Made by a program: the position numbers and the translations under genes. DNA of 49,766 nt from positions 1 through 49,766 of the forward strand of contig JAJBVQ010000260.1 of NCBI GenBank assembly GCA_020859745.1, written 5' to 3'. The stretch comes from Rikenellaceae bacterium. Its GTDB lineage: Bacteria; Bacteroidota; Bacteroidia; Bacteroidales; Rikenellaceae. The stretch's first letter is position 1; each line of letters starts with the position of its first letter. The notes beneath the pieces are model-generated. The model was given only the letters and a program-made list of their open reading frames with translations. It ran no database searches and was not told the DNA's origin. Of the stretch, positions 1 to 9,082 are shown one piece after another.

Positions 1-1
1 G

Positions 2-802
2 GTGACGGTGGTCGAATATGCGCCGAACCTGGCTCCGTTGGAGGACGAGGAGATCTCCAAGTTTCTGCAACGGTCCTTCCGCAAGGCTAAGATCGCGGTG
101 ATGACCGGCACGGAAGTAAAAAAGGTGATGGCGACCGAGAAAGAATGCCTGGTGGATGTAGTCGGCAAGAAGGGCGAACAGGTGTTGGAGGCGGATGTGG
201 TTTTGTCGGCGGTGGGGATCGCGGCCAATATCGAACATATAGGTTTGGAGGCGGCAGGTGTGGCGGTCGAACGGGGAAAGGTGATCGTGGACGAGCATTA
301 CCGGACGTCGGCGGAGGGAGTATATGCTATCGGGGATATCATTCCGACTCCGGCGCTGGCCCATGTGGCTACGGCGGAGGCGATCCATTGCGCCGAATTT
401 ATCGCAGGTCTTGGGCCGGAGCCGGTGAATTATGCGGTCGTGCCGTCATGTATTTACACGACGCCTGAGGTCTCTTCGGTGGGAATGACGGAGGCACAGG
501 CACTCGAAAGGGGGTATACGCTGCGGATCGGTAAATTTCCCTACACGGCGTCCGGAAAGGCGACGGCGGCGGGGAACCGCGACGGGATGGTGAAGCTGAT
601 CTTCGATGCGGATACGGATAAACTGTTGGGGGCGCACCTGTTCGGGCTGAACGTGACGGAGATGATCGCGGAACCGTCGCTGGGCATGACGCTCGGTACG
701 ACGGCCAAGGATATTATCCGGACGATCCATCCGCATCCGACCATGTCCGAAGGGATTATGGAGGCCGCCGCGGCCGCGCACGATGAGGCGATCCACTTAT
801 AG
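2..802 (+). CDS. lpdA: dihydrolipoyl dehydrogenase, C-terminal part (5' end outside window)
   Basis: This is the E3 flavoprotein that re-oxidises dihydrolipoamide in 2-oxoacid dehydrogenase or glycine cleavage complexes, passing electrons through FAD to NAD+. The visible part begins at the end of the NAD-binding region (VVEYAPNLAPLEDEE). It continues through the FAD-contacting segment VYAIGDIIPTPALAHVATAE and the C-terminal dimerisation domain, which ends with the catalytic His-Glu motif HPHPTMSE. The FAD-binding N-terminus and redox disulphide would lie left of position 1, so the GTG at position 2 is only the window edge and not a start. Positions 489-501 inside this gene resemble a tRNA-type integrase core, and the 20.5-kb tandem duplication begins there at 498. 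This copy is uninterrupted to its stop. Confidence 0.9.
   Translation: MTVVEYAPNLAPLEDEEISKFLQRSFRKAKIAVMTGTEVKKVMATEKECLVDVVGKKGEQVLEADVVLSAVGIAANIEHIGLEAAGVAVERGKVIVDEHYRTSAEGVYAIGDIIPTPALAHVATAEAIHCAEFIAGLGPEPVNYAVVPSCIYTTPEVSSVGMTEAQALERGYTLRIGKFPYTASGKATAAGNRDGMVKLIFDADTDKLLGAHLFGLNVTEMIAEPSLGMTLGTTAKDIIRTIHPHPTMSEGIMEAAAAAHDEAIHL
489..501 (-). other. pseudo-attachment site inside lpdA
   Basis: The minus strand reads GCCTGTGCCTCCG. It matches the tRNA-Ser 3' end at 20972-20984 (GCCTATCTCTCCG) at 10 of 13 positions. The duplication joint lies within the shared AGGC (plus strand). The next plus-strand bases, ACTCGAA, loosely resemble a tRNA T-loop. Use as an integrase site is inferred. 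Confidence 0.55.
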
Positions 803-824
803 GCTCTTGTCCGTATGATATAAA

Positions 825-862
825 GGCCGGGACTTTCGATCTGAAAGTCCCGGCCACTTTTT
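825..862. terminator. bidirectional terminator between lpdA and the CNNM gene
   Basis: A perfect 13-bp stem (825-837 with 843-855, arm GGCCGGGACTTTC) has a 5-nt loop and is followed by five T. It separates two convergent genes, and the stop codon of the minus-strand gene lies at its edge. Confidence 0.85.
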
Positions 863-2147
863 ACCGCTCGATCGTCACCAGTAGTTTGTCCACCCGGCTG
901 GCGTCCATATCGACCACCTCGAAACGGAGGTTGCGGTAATCGAACCGGTCCCCTTCGACGGGTATGCGTCCCAAAAGGAACATCGCCAAACCGCCCAACG
1001 TGTTGAAATCCTCTTTTTGCAGGTCGTCGAAAGCCACGATGCCCATCTCCTCCATAAAATCGTCCACGTTGTACGTCCCGTCTACCAGTATCGTGCCGTC
1101 CTCGCGGGTAACGTAACCCGGTTCGTCCATCTCCCCATTCTCGTCCGGCATCTCGCCCATAATGCTCTCGGCCAGGTCGTGCAGGGTGATGACTCCTTCG
1201 ATCACCCCGTATTCGCTGATGACCGCCGCAAAGCTGCATTTGTGCTGTTTGAACAATTCCAGCACCCGGTTGGCCTGCAGGTTCTCCGGCACCAGCAACG
1301 GTTCCGTGGCAATGGATCTCAGGTCGAACGCGGCCCCTTCGCGCCAGAGGCCGATAATGTCCTTGACGGAAACCGTCCCGATCACATCGGAAGTCGATTC
1401 CCCGCATAAAAGGTAACGGCTGTAGTGTGCCGTCGCTATGGTTTCCAGCACTTCGTCCCTGCTCTGCCGGGTGTAGAGATAGACTAGGTCTTTGCGGTGC
1501 GTCATCAACTCGTTGGCGTGCTTGTCCGTGAACCGGAACACGTCTTTGATCATCTCGGTCTCTTCTTTCTCCAGTATGCCCTGTTCGGTGCTTTGGCGGA
1601 TGATCATTTTGATTTCGTCTTCGGTCATGGAGCGGTCGTCGCCACCTTTGACACCGAGTATTTTATTAACCAGCCGGGTGGAGATGCTGAGCAGCCAGAC
1701 GAACGGATAGGAAATTTTGGTCAGCCCCCGCATCACCGGCGTCAGCGCGGTGGCTATCCGTTCCGGATTGTTCAGTGCGATGGACTTCGGGACCAGTTCG
1801 CCGATGATCAGGGAAAAATAGGTGATCAGTGCGACGACCGTGATCATTGAGAGATCGCGGGCATACGGCTTCAGAAATGCCACCCGTTCAAAAAGCGGCT
1901 TCACGTCGTCGGCCAGCGCCACGCCCCCGAAAGCCCCGGAGACGATACCGATCAGCGTGATGCCGATCTGGATGGTGGAGAGGATTTTTTCCGGTTCATC
2001 CAGCAGCCGGAGGGTGGTCTCCGCTTTGCGGCTGCCCCGTGCCGCTTCGTTTTTGAGGCGGGCCCTGCTGCTCGATACCAGTGCGATCTCGTACATGGCG
2101 AATACCCCGTTCAAAAGGAGCAGCAGGACGATTATGACAATTTCCAT
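861..2147 (-). CDS. CNNM/CorC (HlyC family) membrane protein with CBS pair
   Basis: The 428-aa protein has the architecture of the hemolysin-C/CorC/CNNM family, which is linked to magnesium or cobalt transport. An N-terminal DUF21 membrane domain (about residues 1-190) begins with the hydrophobic helix IVIIVLLLLLNGVFA. A CBS pair follows (about 205-335, including the segment FAAVISEYGVIEGVITLHDL), then a C-terminal CorC_HlyC domain (about 350-428, with FNTLGGLAMFLLGRIPVEGD). It is an inner-membrane protein with cytoplasmic regulatory domains. Despite the historical name there is no reason to call it a toxin. It is monocistronic: a terminator lies after the stop and a lipoprotein gene on the same strand ends 50 bp upstream. 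The transported ion cannot be told from sequence. Confidence 0.9.
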   Translation of the reverse strand: MEIVIIVLLLLLNGVFAMYEIALVSSSRARLKNEAARGSRKAETTLRLLDEPEKILSTIQIGITLIGIVSGAFGGVALADDVKPLFERVAFLKPYARDLSMITVVALITYFSLIIGELVPKSIALNNPERIATALTPVMRGLTKISYPFVWLLSISTRLVNKILGVKGGDDRSMTEDEIKMIIRQSTEQGILEKEETEMIKDVFRFTDKHANELMTHRKDLVYLYTRQSRDEVLETIATAHYSRYLLCGESTSDVIGTVSVKDIIGLWREGAAFDLRSIATEPLLVPENLQANRVLELFKQHKCSFAAVISEYGVIEGVITLHDLAESIMGEMPDENGEMDEPGYVTREDGTILVDGTYNVDDFMEEMGIVAFDDLQKEDFNTLGGLAMFLLGRIPVEGDRFDYRNLRFEVVDMDASRVDKLLVTIER

Positions 2148-2151
2148 TGTG

Positions 2152-2178
2152 CGGTAACGGTTTTAAAAAGTGTTACCG
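2152..2178 (-). promoter_or_regulatory. inverted repeat in the CNNM gene leader
   Basis: CGGTAAC (2152-2158) and GTTACCG (2172-2178) form a perfect 7-bp inverted repeat four bases upstream of the start codon. It could be a leader hairpin at the ribosome entry site or an operator. No TAnnTTTG element was found here. Confidence 0.35.
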
Positions 2179-2196
2179 GGCTAATATAGCGATTTT

Positions 2197-3168
2197 TTAC
2201 GGATGCACAACAGTCTCTTCGTCGTCGATAAGCGTTTCGTCCTCTTTGGTGATCGTGACTTTGTTGTTGTCCTTTTCCGCGCACGAGATACGCAGCAGTT
2301 TGTTGTATTTCCTTTTGCAGGTGATCGGTGCGGACGGTTCGCGTAGGATCAGCCTCGATCCGTCGCCTTTGATCCAGGTGATGGTCGTTGGAATGGCTTC
2401 CGAGTAGCCGTCGGCTGTCCAGTCATCAGAACTCAGCGAATGCTCGAACGTAAATATCCGTTTGGTAACCGCTGTCGGGTTATCCGGCGTAACGGTCAGT
2501 TTCGGGGCTCCGTCCATTTCGATCTCTAAGGAGCCTTCCGTGAAATCTTCCGGGACGACAGTCAGGCCGAAGCATACCCATTTCATGTGGATGGTCAGAT
2601 CGACGTTTTCGCTGGGAGTGATTTCGGTGACGCCGTAGAACCTGCTCACCGGCGGACGGTTATACCCCTTCGATCCCTCCTGCTGTCCGGCGAGCACGGC
2701 ATAACCCGAATTCAGTTGATTGATGTAATTGCCGACCCCGACCACGAATTCGTTGGTCACCTTGCCCGGGCCGGCGTTGAATCCGCCGAGCAGGAACGGT
2801 TCCCGGTAGCCACCGTTATCGCCTCTGGCAATGACCGATGCCCCGTCGGGCACCATCGTCATTTCGATTTTGTAGGTCGCCCCCGCAGGCAATTCGACGG
2901 ATATTCCGTTCTCGTCGTCGAAAATACCGTATGCGTATTTGCTGTAATTGTTTATGACCTTCTTGTATATCTGAACGGCGTATATGTCATTCGGATAACC
3001 TTTGACCATCGTCAGCGGAGAATCCTCCTCACTGATACGCTCCCGGTCGATATTCAGCCTGATAGTGTATTTAGGCCCACCGGGCAAAGGTTCGGGCTTA
3101 TCCATGCGGCAACCGGCCAATGCGGCTGACAGTAAAAACAATAACGTCGGTATGTAAATATGTTTCAT
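2197..3168 (-). CDS. putative FimB/Mfa2-like surface lipoprotein
   Basis: The 323-aa protein starts with a lipoprotein signal peptide (LLFLLSAALAGC, lipid-accepting Cys20), so it should be exported and anchored in an outer membrane. The mature part is rich in beta-type sequence. It resembles Bacteroidota fimbrillin anchor or accessory lipoproteins (FimB/Mfa2 or DUF5119 type), with early YTIRLNIDRE and a final domain around PTTITWIKGDGSRLILRE. I cannot pin the family more closely, and no fimbrial subunit gene adjoins it. A TAAGTTTG -7 element sits 24 bp upstream of the start. A surface adhesin-like role is an inference. Confidence 0.6.
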   Translation of the reverse strand: MKHIYIPTLLFLLSAALAGCRMDKPEPLPGGPKYTIRLNIDRERISEEDSPLTMVKGYPNDIYAVQIYKKVINNYSKYAYGIFDDENGISVELPAGATYKIEMTMVPDGASVIARGDNGGYREPFLLGGFNAGPGKVTNEFVVGVGNYINQLNSGYAVLAGQQEGSKGYNRPPVSRFYGVTEITPSENVDLTIHMKWVCFGLTVVPEDFTEGSLEIEMDGAPKLTVTPDNPTAVTKRIFTFEHSLSSDDWTADGYSEAIPTTITWIKGDGSRLILREPSAPITCKRKYNKLLRISCAEKDNNKVTITKEDETLIDDEETVVHP

Positions 3169-3191
3169 GGTGTTGGGACTATCTTATTCTT

Positions 3192-3199
3192 CAAACTTA
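3192..3199 (-). promoter_or_regulatory. -7 element of the lipoprotein gene
   Basis: The minus strand reads TAAGTTTG, matching Bacteroidota TAnnTTTG, 24 bp from the ATG at 3168. The surrounding 3169-3339 is very AT-rich. Confidence 0.6.
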
Positions 3200-3339
3200 C
3201 AGTATTATACCGAAATATTATATTATTTTCACCTTTAGGAGAAGATAAATGTCCATATGTATTATATAACAACATTTTTATAGTATGAAATATTGTGACG
3301 AGGGTAATTTGTAATCGAGAGACTTAGCCGAATTTTTTA

Positions 3340-3347
3340 TAATTTTG
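3340..3347 (+). promoter_or_regulatory. -7 element of the activase gene
   Basis: TAATTTTG matches TAnnTTTG. It overlaps the possible TTG start at 3345, which argues for translation starting at ATG 3369 instead. Confidence 0.6.
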
Positions 3348-3368
3348 GCACCGCTGGATAAAATAGGT

Positions 3369-6300
3369 ATGATCGGAAAAACGATGATTCAGGATATTGT
3401 CCGGGCAGGTTTGGATGTGGGATCGACCACTGCCAAACTGGTCCTGGTCGGCGAGCAGGGAGAAATTCTCCACTCGGCTTATAAACGCCACCACGCGGAT
3501 GTGTTGGGAACTGCCGCCGCATTGTTTTCCGAGGTCCTGGAACATTTCGGCGACCGCCGGGTGCTCCTGACCGTCACCGGATCGGCGGGCATGGGGATTG
3601 CCGAACGGTTTTTGTTGCCTTTCGAGCAGGAGGTCGTGGCGGCGACGAACCTGATCCGGGCCGTCTATCCGGATATCAAAACCTTGATCGACATCGGAGG
3701 AGAAGATGCCAAAATGGTCTTTTTCCCGGAAGAGGCTTTGCCCGACATGCGGATGAGCGGGAATTGCGCGGGAGGTACGGGCGCGTTTATCGACCAGATG
3801 GCCACCCTTTTGGGGTGTACGGTCGATGAGATGGGGGAGATGGCCATGCTGCCCGGTACGAAGATCCATCCGATCGCTTCGCGCTGCGGCGTGTTTTCCA
3901 AAACCGACATTCAAAACCTGATCGCGCGGAATGTGAGCAAGGCCGACGTGTCGGCTTCGGTGTTCCACGCGGTGGCTGTTCAGACGGTGACCACCCTCTC
4001 CCACGGGTTCAGCGTGCAGCCCAAAGTGCTTTTCTGCGGGGGGCCGTTCGCTTTCACTCCGGCCCTGCGGGTGGCTTTCGTCCGCTATCTGGGACTCAGG
4101 GAGGATGAATATATTGTGCCGGAGAACGCTCCGGTTATTTCGGCGTGGGGGGCTGCCCTTTCGCCGTCCAAAGCTGAAAAAGGCATTCTGCTGTCCGGGT
4201 TTATCGAAGACCTGAAGCGCGGAGACCGGAACGGGAACCTGGTGCAGACAAACCGTTTGGAGCCGTTGTTCCGGGACGAGTCCGAACTCTCGGAATGGGA
4301 GTCGGCGAAGAAGGAGACCCGTATAGCGAGAATTTCGCTGGAGGATTGCGACGGCGGGTGCTATCTGGGGATAGATTCCGGTTCCACGACCACGAAGATC
4401 GTGGCGATCGACAGTCGGGAGCGTATCGTCTTTTCATATTACGCCAATAACGAGGGAAACCCGATCGCGGCGGCGCAAAAAGGGTTGCGGCAATTCCTGA
4501 CCGAAGCGGAGAAGGCCGGGAAGCCGATCCGCATCCAGGGCAGTTGCTCGACCGGTTATGGAGAGGATTTGCTGAGGGCCGCATTCGGGCTGGGTGGCGG
4601 GATCATCGAAACGATAGCCCACTACCTGGCGGCGCGGAAAGTCGATCCGGAGGTGTCGTTTATCCTGGACATTGGCGGGCAGGACATGAAAGCGCTTTTC
4701 GTCGAGAACGGGGCACTTTACCGGGTCGAGATCAACGAGGCCTGTTCGTCGGGGTGCGGCTCTTTCATATCGGCTTTCGCCGGATCGTTGCAGCATTCGG
4801 TTTCGGACTTCGCTTCGATGGCCTGCACCGCCGGGGCGCCGTGCGACCTGGGGACGCGCTGCACGGTCTTTATGAACTCCAAAGTCAAGCAATTCCTGCG
4901 CGAAGGGGCTTCGGTTCCGGATATTTCGGCGGGGCTGGCCTACTCGGTGGTCAAGAACTGCCTGTACAAAGTGCTGAAACTGAAAAACCTGTCGGAGCTG
5001 GGGGGCCATGTGGTCGTTCAGGGCGGCACGATGCGGAACCGTTCGATCGTGCGGGCTTTCGAAAAGCTGGCGGGCGTACCGGTGGCGTTCACCGATATTC
5101 CGGAACTGATGGGCGCGCTGGGATGTGCGCTGTATGCGAAATCGCAGGCGACGGGCGGGAAAGGCGTCTTGTTGTCGCAGATCTTGCAAACGACTGACTT
5201 CACTTCCCGGCAGACGCAGTGCAAGGGGTGCGAAAACCAGTGTTATGTGACCCGCTATACATTCAACAACGGGAACGTCTATTATTCGGGAAACAAGTGC
5301 GAAAAGGTATTCACCAACCGGGGCGCGGAGAGCCGGACGGGGGATAACGTTTATCCGCAGAAATACGAGCTGCTGTTCGGCCGCGAAACCGCCGGAACCG
5401 GCCAGACCAGGCCGCTGACCATCGGCATTCCCCGGATACTGGGCATGTACGAGGACTACCCTTTCTGGCATGCTTTGTTCACCGCCTGCGGCTTCGGCGT
5501 CATGCTCTCCGAACCGTCCACGATGCGCAAATACGAAACCGGGGTCAATTCGGTGATGTCGGACAATATCTGTTTCCCGGCCAAGCTGGCGCACAGCCAT
5601 ATACTGGACTTGATCGAGCGCAAGGCGGATCGCATCTTTTATCCCTTTACCATATTCGAACAGCGTGACGGAGCACAGGAGAACAACAGTTTCAACTGCC
5701 CGGTGGTAACCGGGTATGCCGAAGTGCTGAAAAACTCGATCGACCCGGAAGGGAAATGCGGGATTCCGTTCGATGCGCCGACCATTACTTTCAAAAGCGC
5801 GAAGGGGCTGCGGCGGGGCTGCCTCGATTACTTGCGGACGCTGGGCGTACCCGATGCGACCGTGAAAAAGGCGGTGGACAAGGCTTTACAGGCGCAGGAC
5901 GATTACCGGGCGCGGATCAAGACCATGAACCTCCGTCTTTTCGAGCGCAGCAAGCGGAAAGGTGAGCTGACCGTGCTTCTGGCCGGAAGGCCGTACCATA
6001 CCGACCCGCTGATCCAGCATAAGCTGTCGGACATGATCGCGGGGTTCGGGGTCAACGTCATTTCGGAGGATATCGTCCGGAACGACGATTCGGTGGACAT
6101 CAGCCGTATCCATTCAGTGCCGCAGTGGAGCTACGTGAACCGGATCCTCAAGGCGGCTCAATGGGTGGCTGAACAGGGCGACGATATCCATTTCGTGCAG
6201 ATGACCTCGTTCGGCTGCGGCCCGGACGCTTTCCTGCTGGACGAAGTGCGGGCCGTCCTGAAACGGTACGGCAAGACGCTGACGATCCTGAAGATCGACG

Positions 6301-7646
6301 ACGTGAACAATATCGGGTCGCTGCGCCTGCGCGTGCGGTCGCTGATCGAGAGCCTGAAATTCAAGGCGGGGACGAAAGCGGACGAATTGCAGCCTTTCGT
6401 GACCACGAAACCGTTCAACAAGGCGGAACGGAAACGCAAACTGCTGCTGCCCCACTTCTCGGATGCCCATGTCGAGGTGATCGAAGCCCTGTTCCATGCG
6501 GCGGGTTACGACGCGGAGACGCTGCCCCGGCCGGACGGAGCGACGGTGGACTGCGGTCTGAAATACGCCAACAACGAGGTCTGCTATCCTGCGACTTTGG
6601 TGGTGGGCGACATGGTGAAGGCACTGGAATCGGGCAGGTACGATCCCGACCGCGTGGCGGTGGTCATGACGCAGACCGGGGGCCAGTGCCGGGCGACGAA
6701 CTACCTGACGCTTCTCAAAAAAGCGGTCGTGGATGCCGGCTATCCGCAGGTGCCGGTCATTTCATTGAACTCAGGAGGGCCTGTGGAAGCGGGATTGAAG
6801 ATCAACTGGTTCAAGGTCGCGCCGGTTGCCTTGGCTGCCTTGCTGTATGGGGACTGCATAGCCAAGTTGTATTACGCCTCCGTCATCCGGGAACGGACGC
6901 AAGGGGATGCGGAAAGGCTCCGGAAACATTACTTAGCGGAGGCGGTGCCTTATATCGAATGCAGGGATACCGATGCGCTGTTCCGGCTGCTGGGGGACGC
7001 GGCCGGAGCGTTCGACAAGATCGTTGCGACCGATACGGCGCCGCGCGCCAAGGTGGGGGTCGTCGGGGAAATTTACCTGAAACTCAACTCGTTCAGTCAC
7101 AAAGATATCCTGCATTGGCTGGCCGGAGAAGGGATCGAGGTGATCCCTCCGACGATCGTTAATTTCTTCATGCAGGCTTTCGTGAACCGAAAGGTCAATA
7201 AAAAGGCGCACCTTACGGATTCATCGCTCGTGCCGGAATTCGTTATCGACCGGCTCTACCGCTGGGCGGACGGCTATGTGAAGCGTGCGAACCGGATTTG
7301 CAGCGCGTTCCGGTACTATGTTCCTTTCGGCAATATTTTCGAAGAGGCGGACGAGGCGTCCGGACTGGTACCCCTTACAGCGCAGTTCGGCGAAGGTTGG
7401 CTCATCGCGGCCGAAATGGCGGGGTTCGCCCGGTCGGGTGTCAACCACGTCATCAGCCTCCAGCCGTTCGGATGTATCGCCAACCATATCGTATCCAAGG
7501 GGATCGAGAAAAAGGTGCGGGATATGTTTCCGCAGATGAGCCTGCTCTTCCTCGATTTCGACAGCGGGGTGAGCGAGGTGAACGTGCTGAACCGACTGCA
7601 CTTGATGGTCAACAACCTCAAACAGCCGGAAAAGGTCAGTGTCTGA
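3369..7646 (+). CDS. giant 2-hydroxyacyl-CoA dehydratase activase-type protein (two BcrAD/BadFG ATPase domains)
   Basis: The protein joins two ASKHA ATPase domains of the HgdC/BcrAD/BadFG type to DUF2229 and 2-hydroxyacyl-CoA dehydratase-like regions. Domain 1 has GLDVGSTTAK, DIGGEDAK and cysteines 133 (SGNCAGGTGAF) and 173 (SRCGVF). Domain 2 has GIDSGSTTTK, DIGGQDMK and cysteines 459 and 498. In each, two cysteines about 40 residues apart match the pattern that holds a [4Fe-4S] cluster at the dimer interface of HgdC. A further cluster, CKGCENQCYVTR, opens the second half. Family members use ATP to drive an electron onto a partner CoA-ester dehydratase or reductase. The start is ATG 3369 because the -7 element overlaps the TTG at 3345; ATG 3384 is possible. 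No separate dehydratase subunits are nearby, so the substrate is unknown. Confidence 0.88.
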   Translation: MIGKTMIQDIVRAGLDVGSTTAKLVLVGEQGEILHSAYKRHHADVLGTAAALFSEVLEHFGDRRVLLTVTGSAGMGIAERFLLPFEQEVVAATNLIRAVYPDIKTLIDIGGEDAKMVFFPEEALPDMRMSGNCAGGTGAFIDQMATLLGCTVDEMGEMAMLPGTKIHPIASRCGVFSKTDIQNLIARNVSKADVSASVFHAVAVQTVTTLSHGFSVQPKVLFCGGPFAFTPALRVAFVRYLGLREDEYIVPENAPVISAWGAALSPSKAEKGILLSGFIEDLKRGDRNGNLVQTNRLEPLFRDESELSEWESAKKETRIARISLEDCDGGCYLGIDSGSTTTKIVAIDSRERIVFSYYANNEGNPIAAAQKGLRQFLTEAEKAGKPIRIQGSCSTGYGEDLLRAAFGLGGGIIETIAHYLAARKVDPEVSFILDIGGQDMKALFVENGALYRVEINEACSSGCGSFISAFAGSLQHSVSDFASMACTAGAPCDLGTRCTVFMNSKVKQFLREGASVPDISAGLAYSVVKNCLYKVLKLKNLSELGGHVVVQGGTMRNRSIVRAFEKLAGVPVAFTDIPELMGALGCALYAKSQATGGKGVLLSQILQTTDFTSRQTQCKGCENQCYVTRYTFNNGNVYYSGNKCEKVFTNRGAESRTGDNVYPQKYELLFGRETAGTGQTRPLTIGIPRILGMYEDYPFWHALFTACGFGVMLSEPSTMRKYETGVNSVMSDNICFPAKLAHSHILDLIERKADRIFYPFTIFEQRDGAQENNSFNCPVVTGYAEVLKNSIDPEGKCGIPFDAPTITFKSAKGLRRGCLDYLRTLGVPDATVKKAVDKALQAQDDYRARIKTMNLRLFERSKRKGELTVLLAGRPYHTDPLIQHKLSDMIAGFGVNVISEDIVRNDDSVDISRIHSVPQWSYVNRILKAAQWVAEQGDDIHFVQMTSFGCGPDAFLLDEVRAVLKRYGKTLTILKIDDVNNIGSLRLRVRSLIESLKFKAGTKADELQPFVTTKPFNKAERKRKLLLPHFSDAHVEVIEALFHAAGYDAETLPRPDGATVDCGLKYANNEVCYPATLVVGDMVKALESGRYDPDRVAVVMTQTGGQCRATNYLTLLKKAVVDAGYPQVPVISLNSGGPVEAGLKINWFKVAPVALAALLYGDCIAKLYYASVIRERTQGDAERLRKHYLAEAVPYIECRDTDALFRLLGDAAGAFDKIVATDTAPRAKVGVVGEIYLKLNSFSHKDILHWLAGEGIEVIPPTIVNFFMQAFVNRKVNKKAHLTDSSLVPEFVIDRLYRWADGYVKRANRICSAFRYYVPFGNIFEEADEASGLVPLTAQFGEGWLIAAEMAGFARSGVNHVISLQPFGCIANHIVSKGIEKKVRDMFPQMSLLFLDFDSGVSEVNVLNRLHLMVNNLKQPEKVSV

Positions 7647-7754
7647 TGCGGCCGTCTGCGTCCGGTTACGGCCCGGATGTTGCAGGCGCTTGCAAAATAA
7701 ACGGGAGGGCGGTCCGTTTCAATAAAAGTACATTCAAACCCGAAAGAACAGCTT

Positions 7755-9050
7755 ATGAAGAACCTGAAAGAAGAAGCATTGCGTTACCACAGCTCCGCTC
7801 CCAAAGGCAAATTGGGGGTGGTGCCGACCAAACCCTATATGACCCAGCACGACCTGTCGCTGGCCTACACGCCCGGCGTGGCGGTTCCTTGCATGGAGAT
7901 TTACGACGACCCGGAGAAAGCCTACGAATACACGGGGAAAGAGAACCTGGTGGCCGTGATTTCGAACGGGACGGCGGTCTTGGGGCTGGGCGACATCGGG
8001 CCGTTGGCGTCGAAACCGGTGATGGAGGGAAAAGGGCTGCTGTTCAAAGTTCTGGCCGGAATCAACGTTTACGATATCGAGATCGACACGTCGGACGTGG
8101 ACCAGTTCGTGCAGACGGTCAAGATGATCGCCCCGACCTTCGGCGGGATCAACCTGGAGGATATCAAGGCTCCCCAGTGCTTCGAGATAGAGCGGCGGCT
8201 CAAAGAGGAGCTCGACCTGCCCCTGATGCACGACGACCAGCACGGAACGGCGATCATCACGTCGGCGGCCATGCTCAATGCGCTGGACATCGTGGGAAAA
8301 AAGATCGGGGAGATCAAGGTCGTGGTCAACGGCGCCGGTGCGGCGGCTACCGCTTGTGCGAAGCTCTACCTTTCGTTGGGTGTGAAGGCGGAAAATCTGG
8401 TGATGTGCGACAGCAAAGGGGTGATCAATAAAAAACGGACAGGGCTGTCGCCCGAGAAGGCGCAGTTCGCGACCGACCGGGATATCGACACGCTGGCCGA
8501 GGCGCTGGTCGGGGCGGATCTGTTCCTGGGCGTGTCGAAAGCGGGTGTGCTGAAAGGCGAGATGGTCAAGACCATGGCCAAAGATCCGATCGTCTTCGCT
8601 TTGGCCAATCCCGACCCGGAGATTCCGTACGACGAAGCCAAGGCTTCGCGTCCGGATCTTATCTTCGCCACGGGCCGGAGCGACTACCCCAATCAGGTGA
8701 ACAATGTGATCGGCTTCCCTTATATATTCCGCGGGGCTATGGACGTGCGGGCCACGGCGATCAACGAGGAGATGAAGATCGCTGCCGCGCGGGCCATCGC
8801 CAGTCTGGCGAAACAGCCGGTCACCGGCGAAGTGCTGGCCGCATATAACTTAGACGAATTGGCGTTCGGGCGGGAATATCTGATCCCGAAGCCGCTGGAC
8901 AAACGGTTGCTGACCGTGGTTTCGATCGCCGTGGCGAAGGCCGCGATCGAGTCCGGCGTAGCCACGCGGGTCATCACCGATTGGGATACCTATGCCGCCG
9001 AACTGGTGTGCATGTTGGCGAGGGTGCATAAGCACTCCATACTGAGATAA
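7755..9050 (+). CDS. malic enzyme, short NAD(P)-dependent form
   Basis: The enzyme decarboxylates L-malate oxidatively to pyruvate and CO2 and yields NAD(P)H in the cytoplasm. At 431 aa it is the short bacterial form without the phosphotransacetylase-like tail of MaeB. Visible signatures are the N-terminal YTPGVAVPC, the malate/metal region NGTAVLGLGDIGPLASKPVM, LEDIKAPQCFEIE, PLMHDDQHGTAI, the dinucleotide-binding VVVNGAGAAATA, and FALANPDPEI. The cofactor choice cannot be settled by eye. It follows the activase gene after 108 bp on the same strand and ends at a strong terminator, so the two may share a transcript. Confidence 0.95.
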   Translation: MKNLKEEALRYHSSAPKGKLGVVPTKPYMTQHDLSLAYTPGVAVPCMEIYDDPEKAYEYTGKENLVAVISNGTAVLGLGDIGPLASKPVMEGKGLLFKVLAGINVYDIEIDTSDVDQFVQTVKMIAPTFGGINLEDIKAPQCFEIERRLKEELDLPLMHDDQHGTAIITSAAMLNALDIVGKKIGEIKVVVNGAGAAATACAKLYLSLGVKAENLVMCDSKGVINKKRTGLSPEKAQFATDRDIDTLAEALVGADLFLGVSKAGVLKGEMVKTMAKDPIVFALANPDPEIPYDEAKASRPDLIFATGRSDYPNQVNNVIGFPYIFRGAMDVRATAINEEMKIAAARAIASLAKQPVTGEVLAAYNLDELAFGREYLIPKPLDKRLLTVVSIAVAKAAIESGVATRVITDWDTYAAELVCMLARVHKHSILR

Positions 9051-9052
9051 AG

Positions 9053-9082
9053 AAGGGCCGGTTTTCAGACCGGCCCTTTTTT
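9053..9082. terminator. bidirectional terminator after malic enzyme
   Basis: A perfect 10-bp stem (9053-9062 with 9069-9078, arm AAGGGCCGGT) has a 6-nt loop and a T run. It lies between two convergent stop codons. Confidence 0.85.

Noticed and set aside
3345..3368. TTG start at 3345 for the activase
   Set aside because: The codon overlaps the TAATTTTG promoter element, so it would lie upstream of the transcript start.
4434..5600. 388-codon minus-strand frame inside the activase gene
   Set aside because: It is antisense to well-conserved domains and has shadow-type composition without recognisable motifs.
7298..8431. 377-codon plus-strand frame bridging activase and malic enzyme
   Set aside because: It is out of frame with two certain genes, crosses their intergenic gap, and is Arg/Gly-rich in the way GC-rich shadows are.
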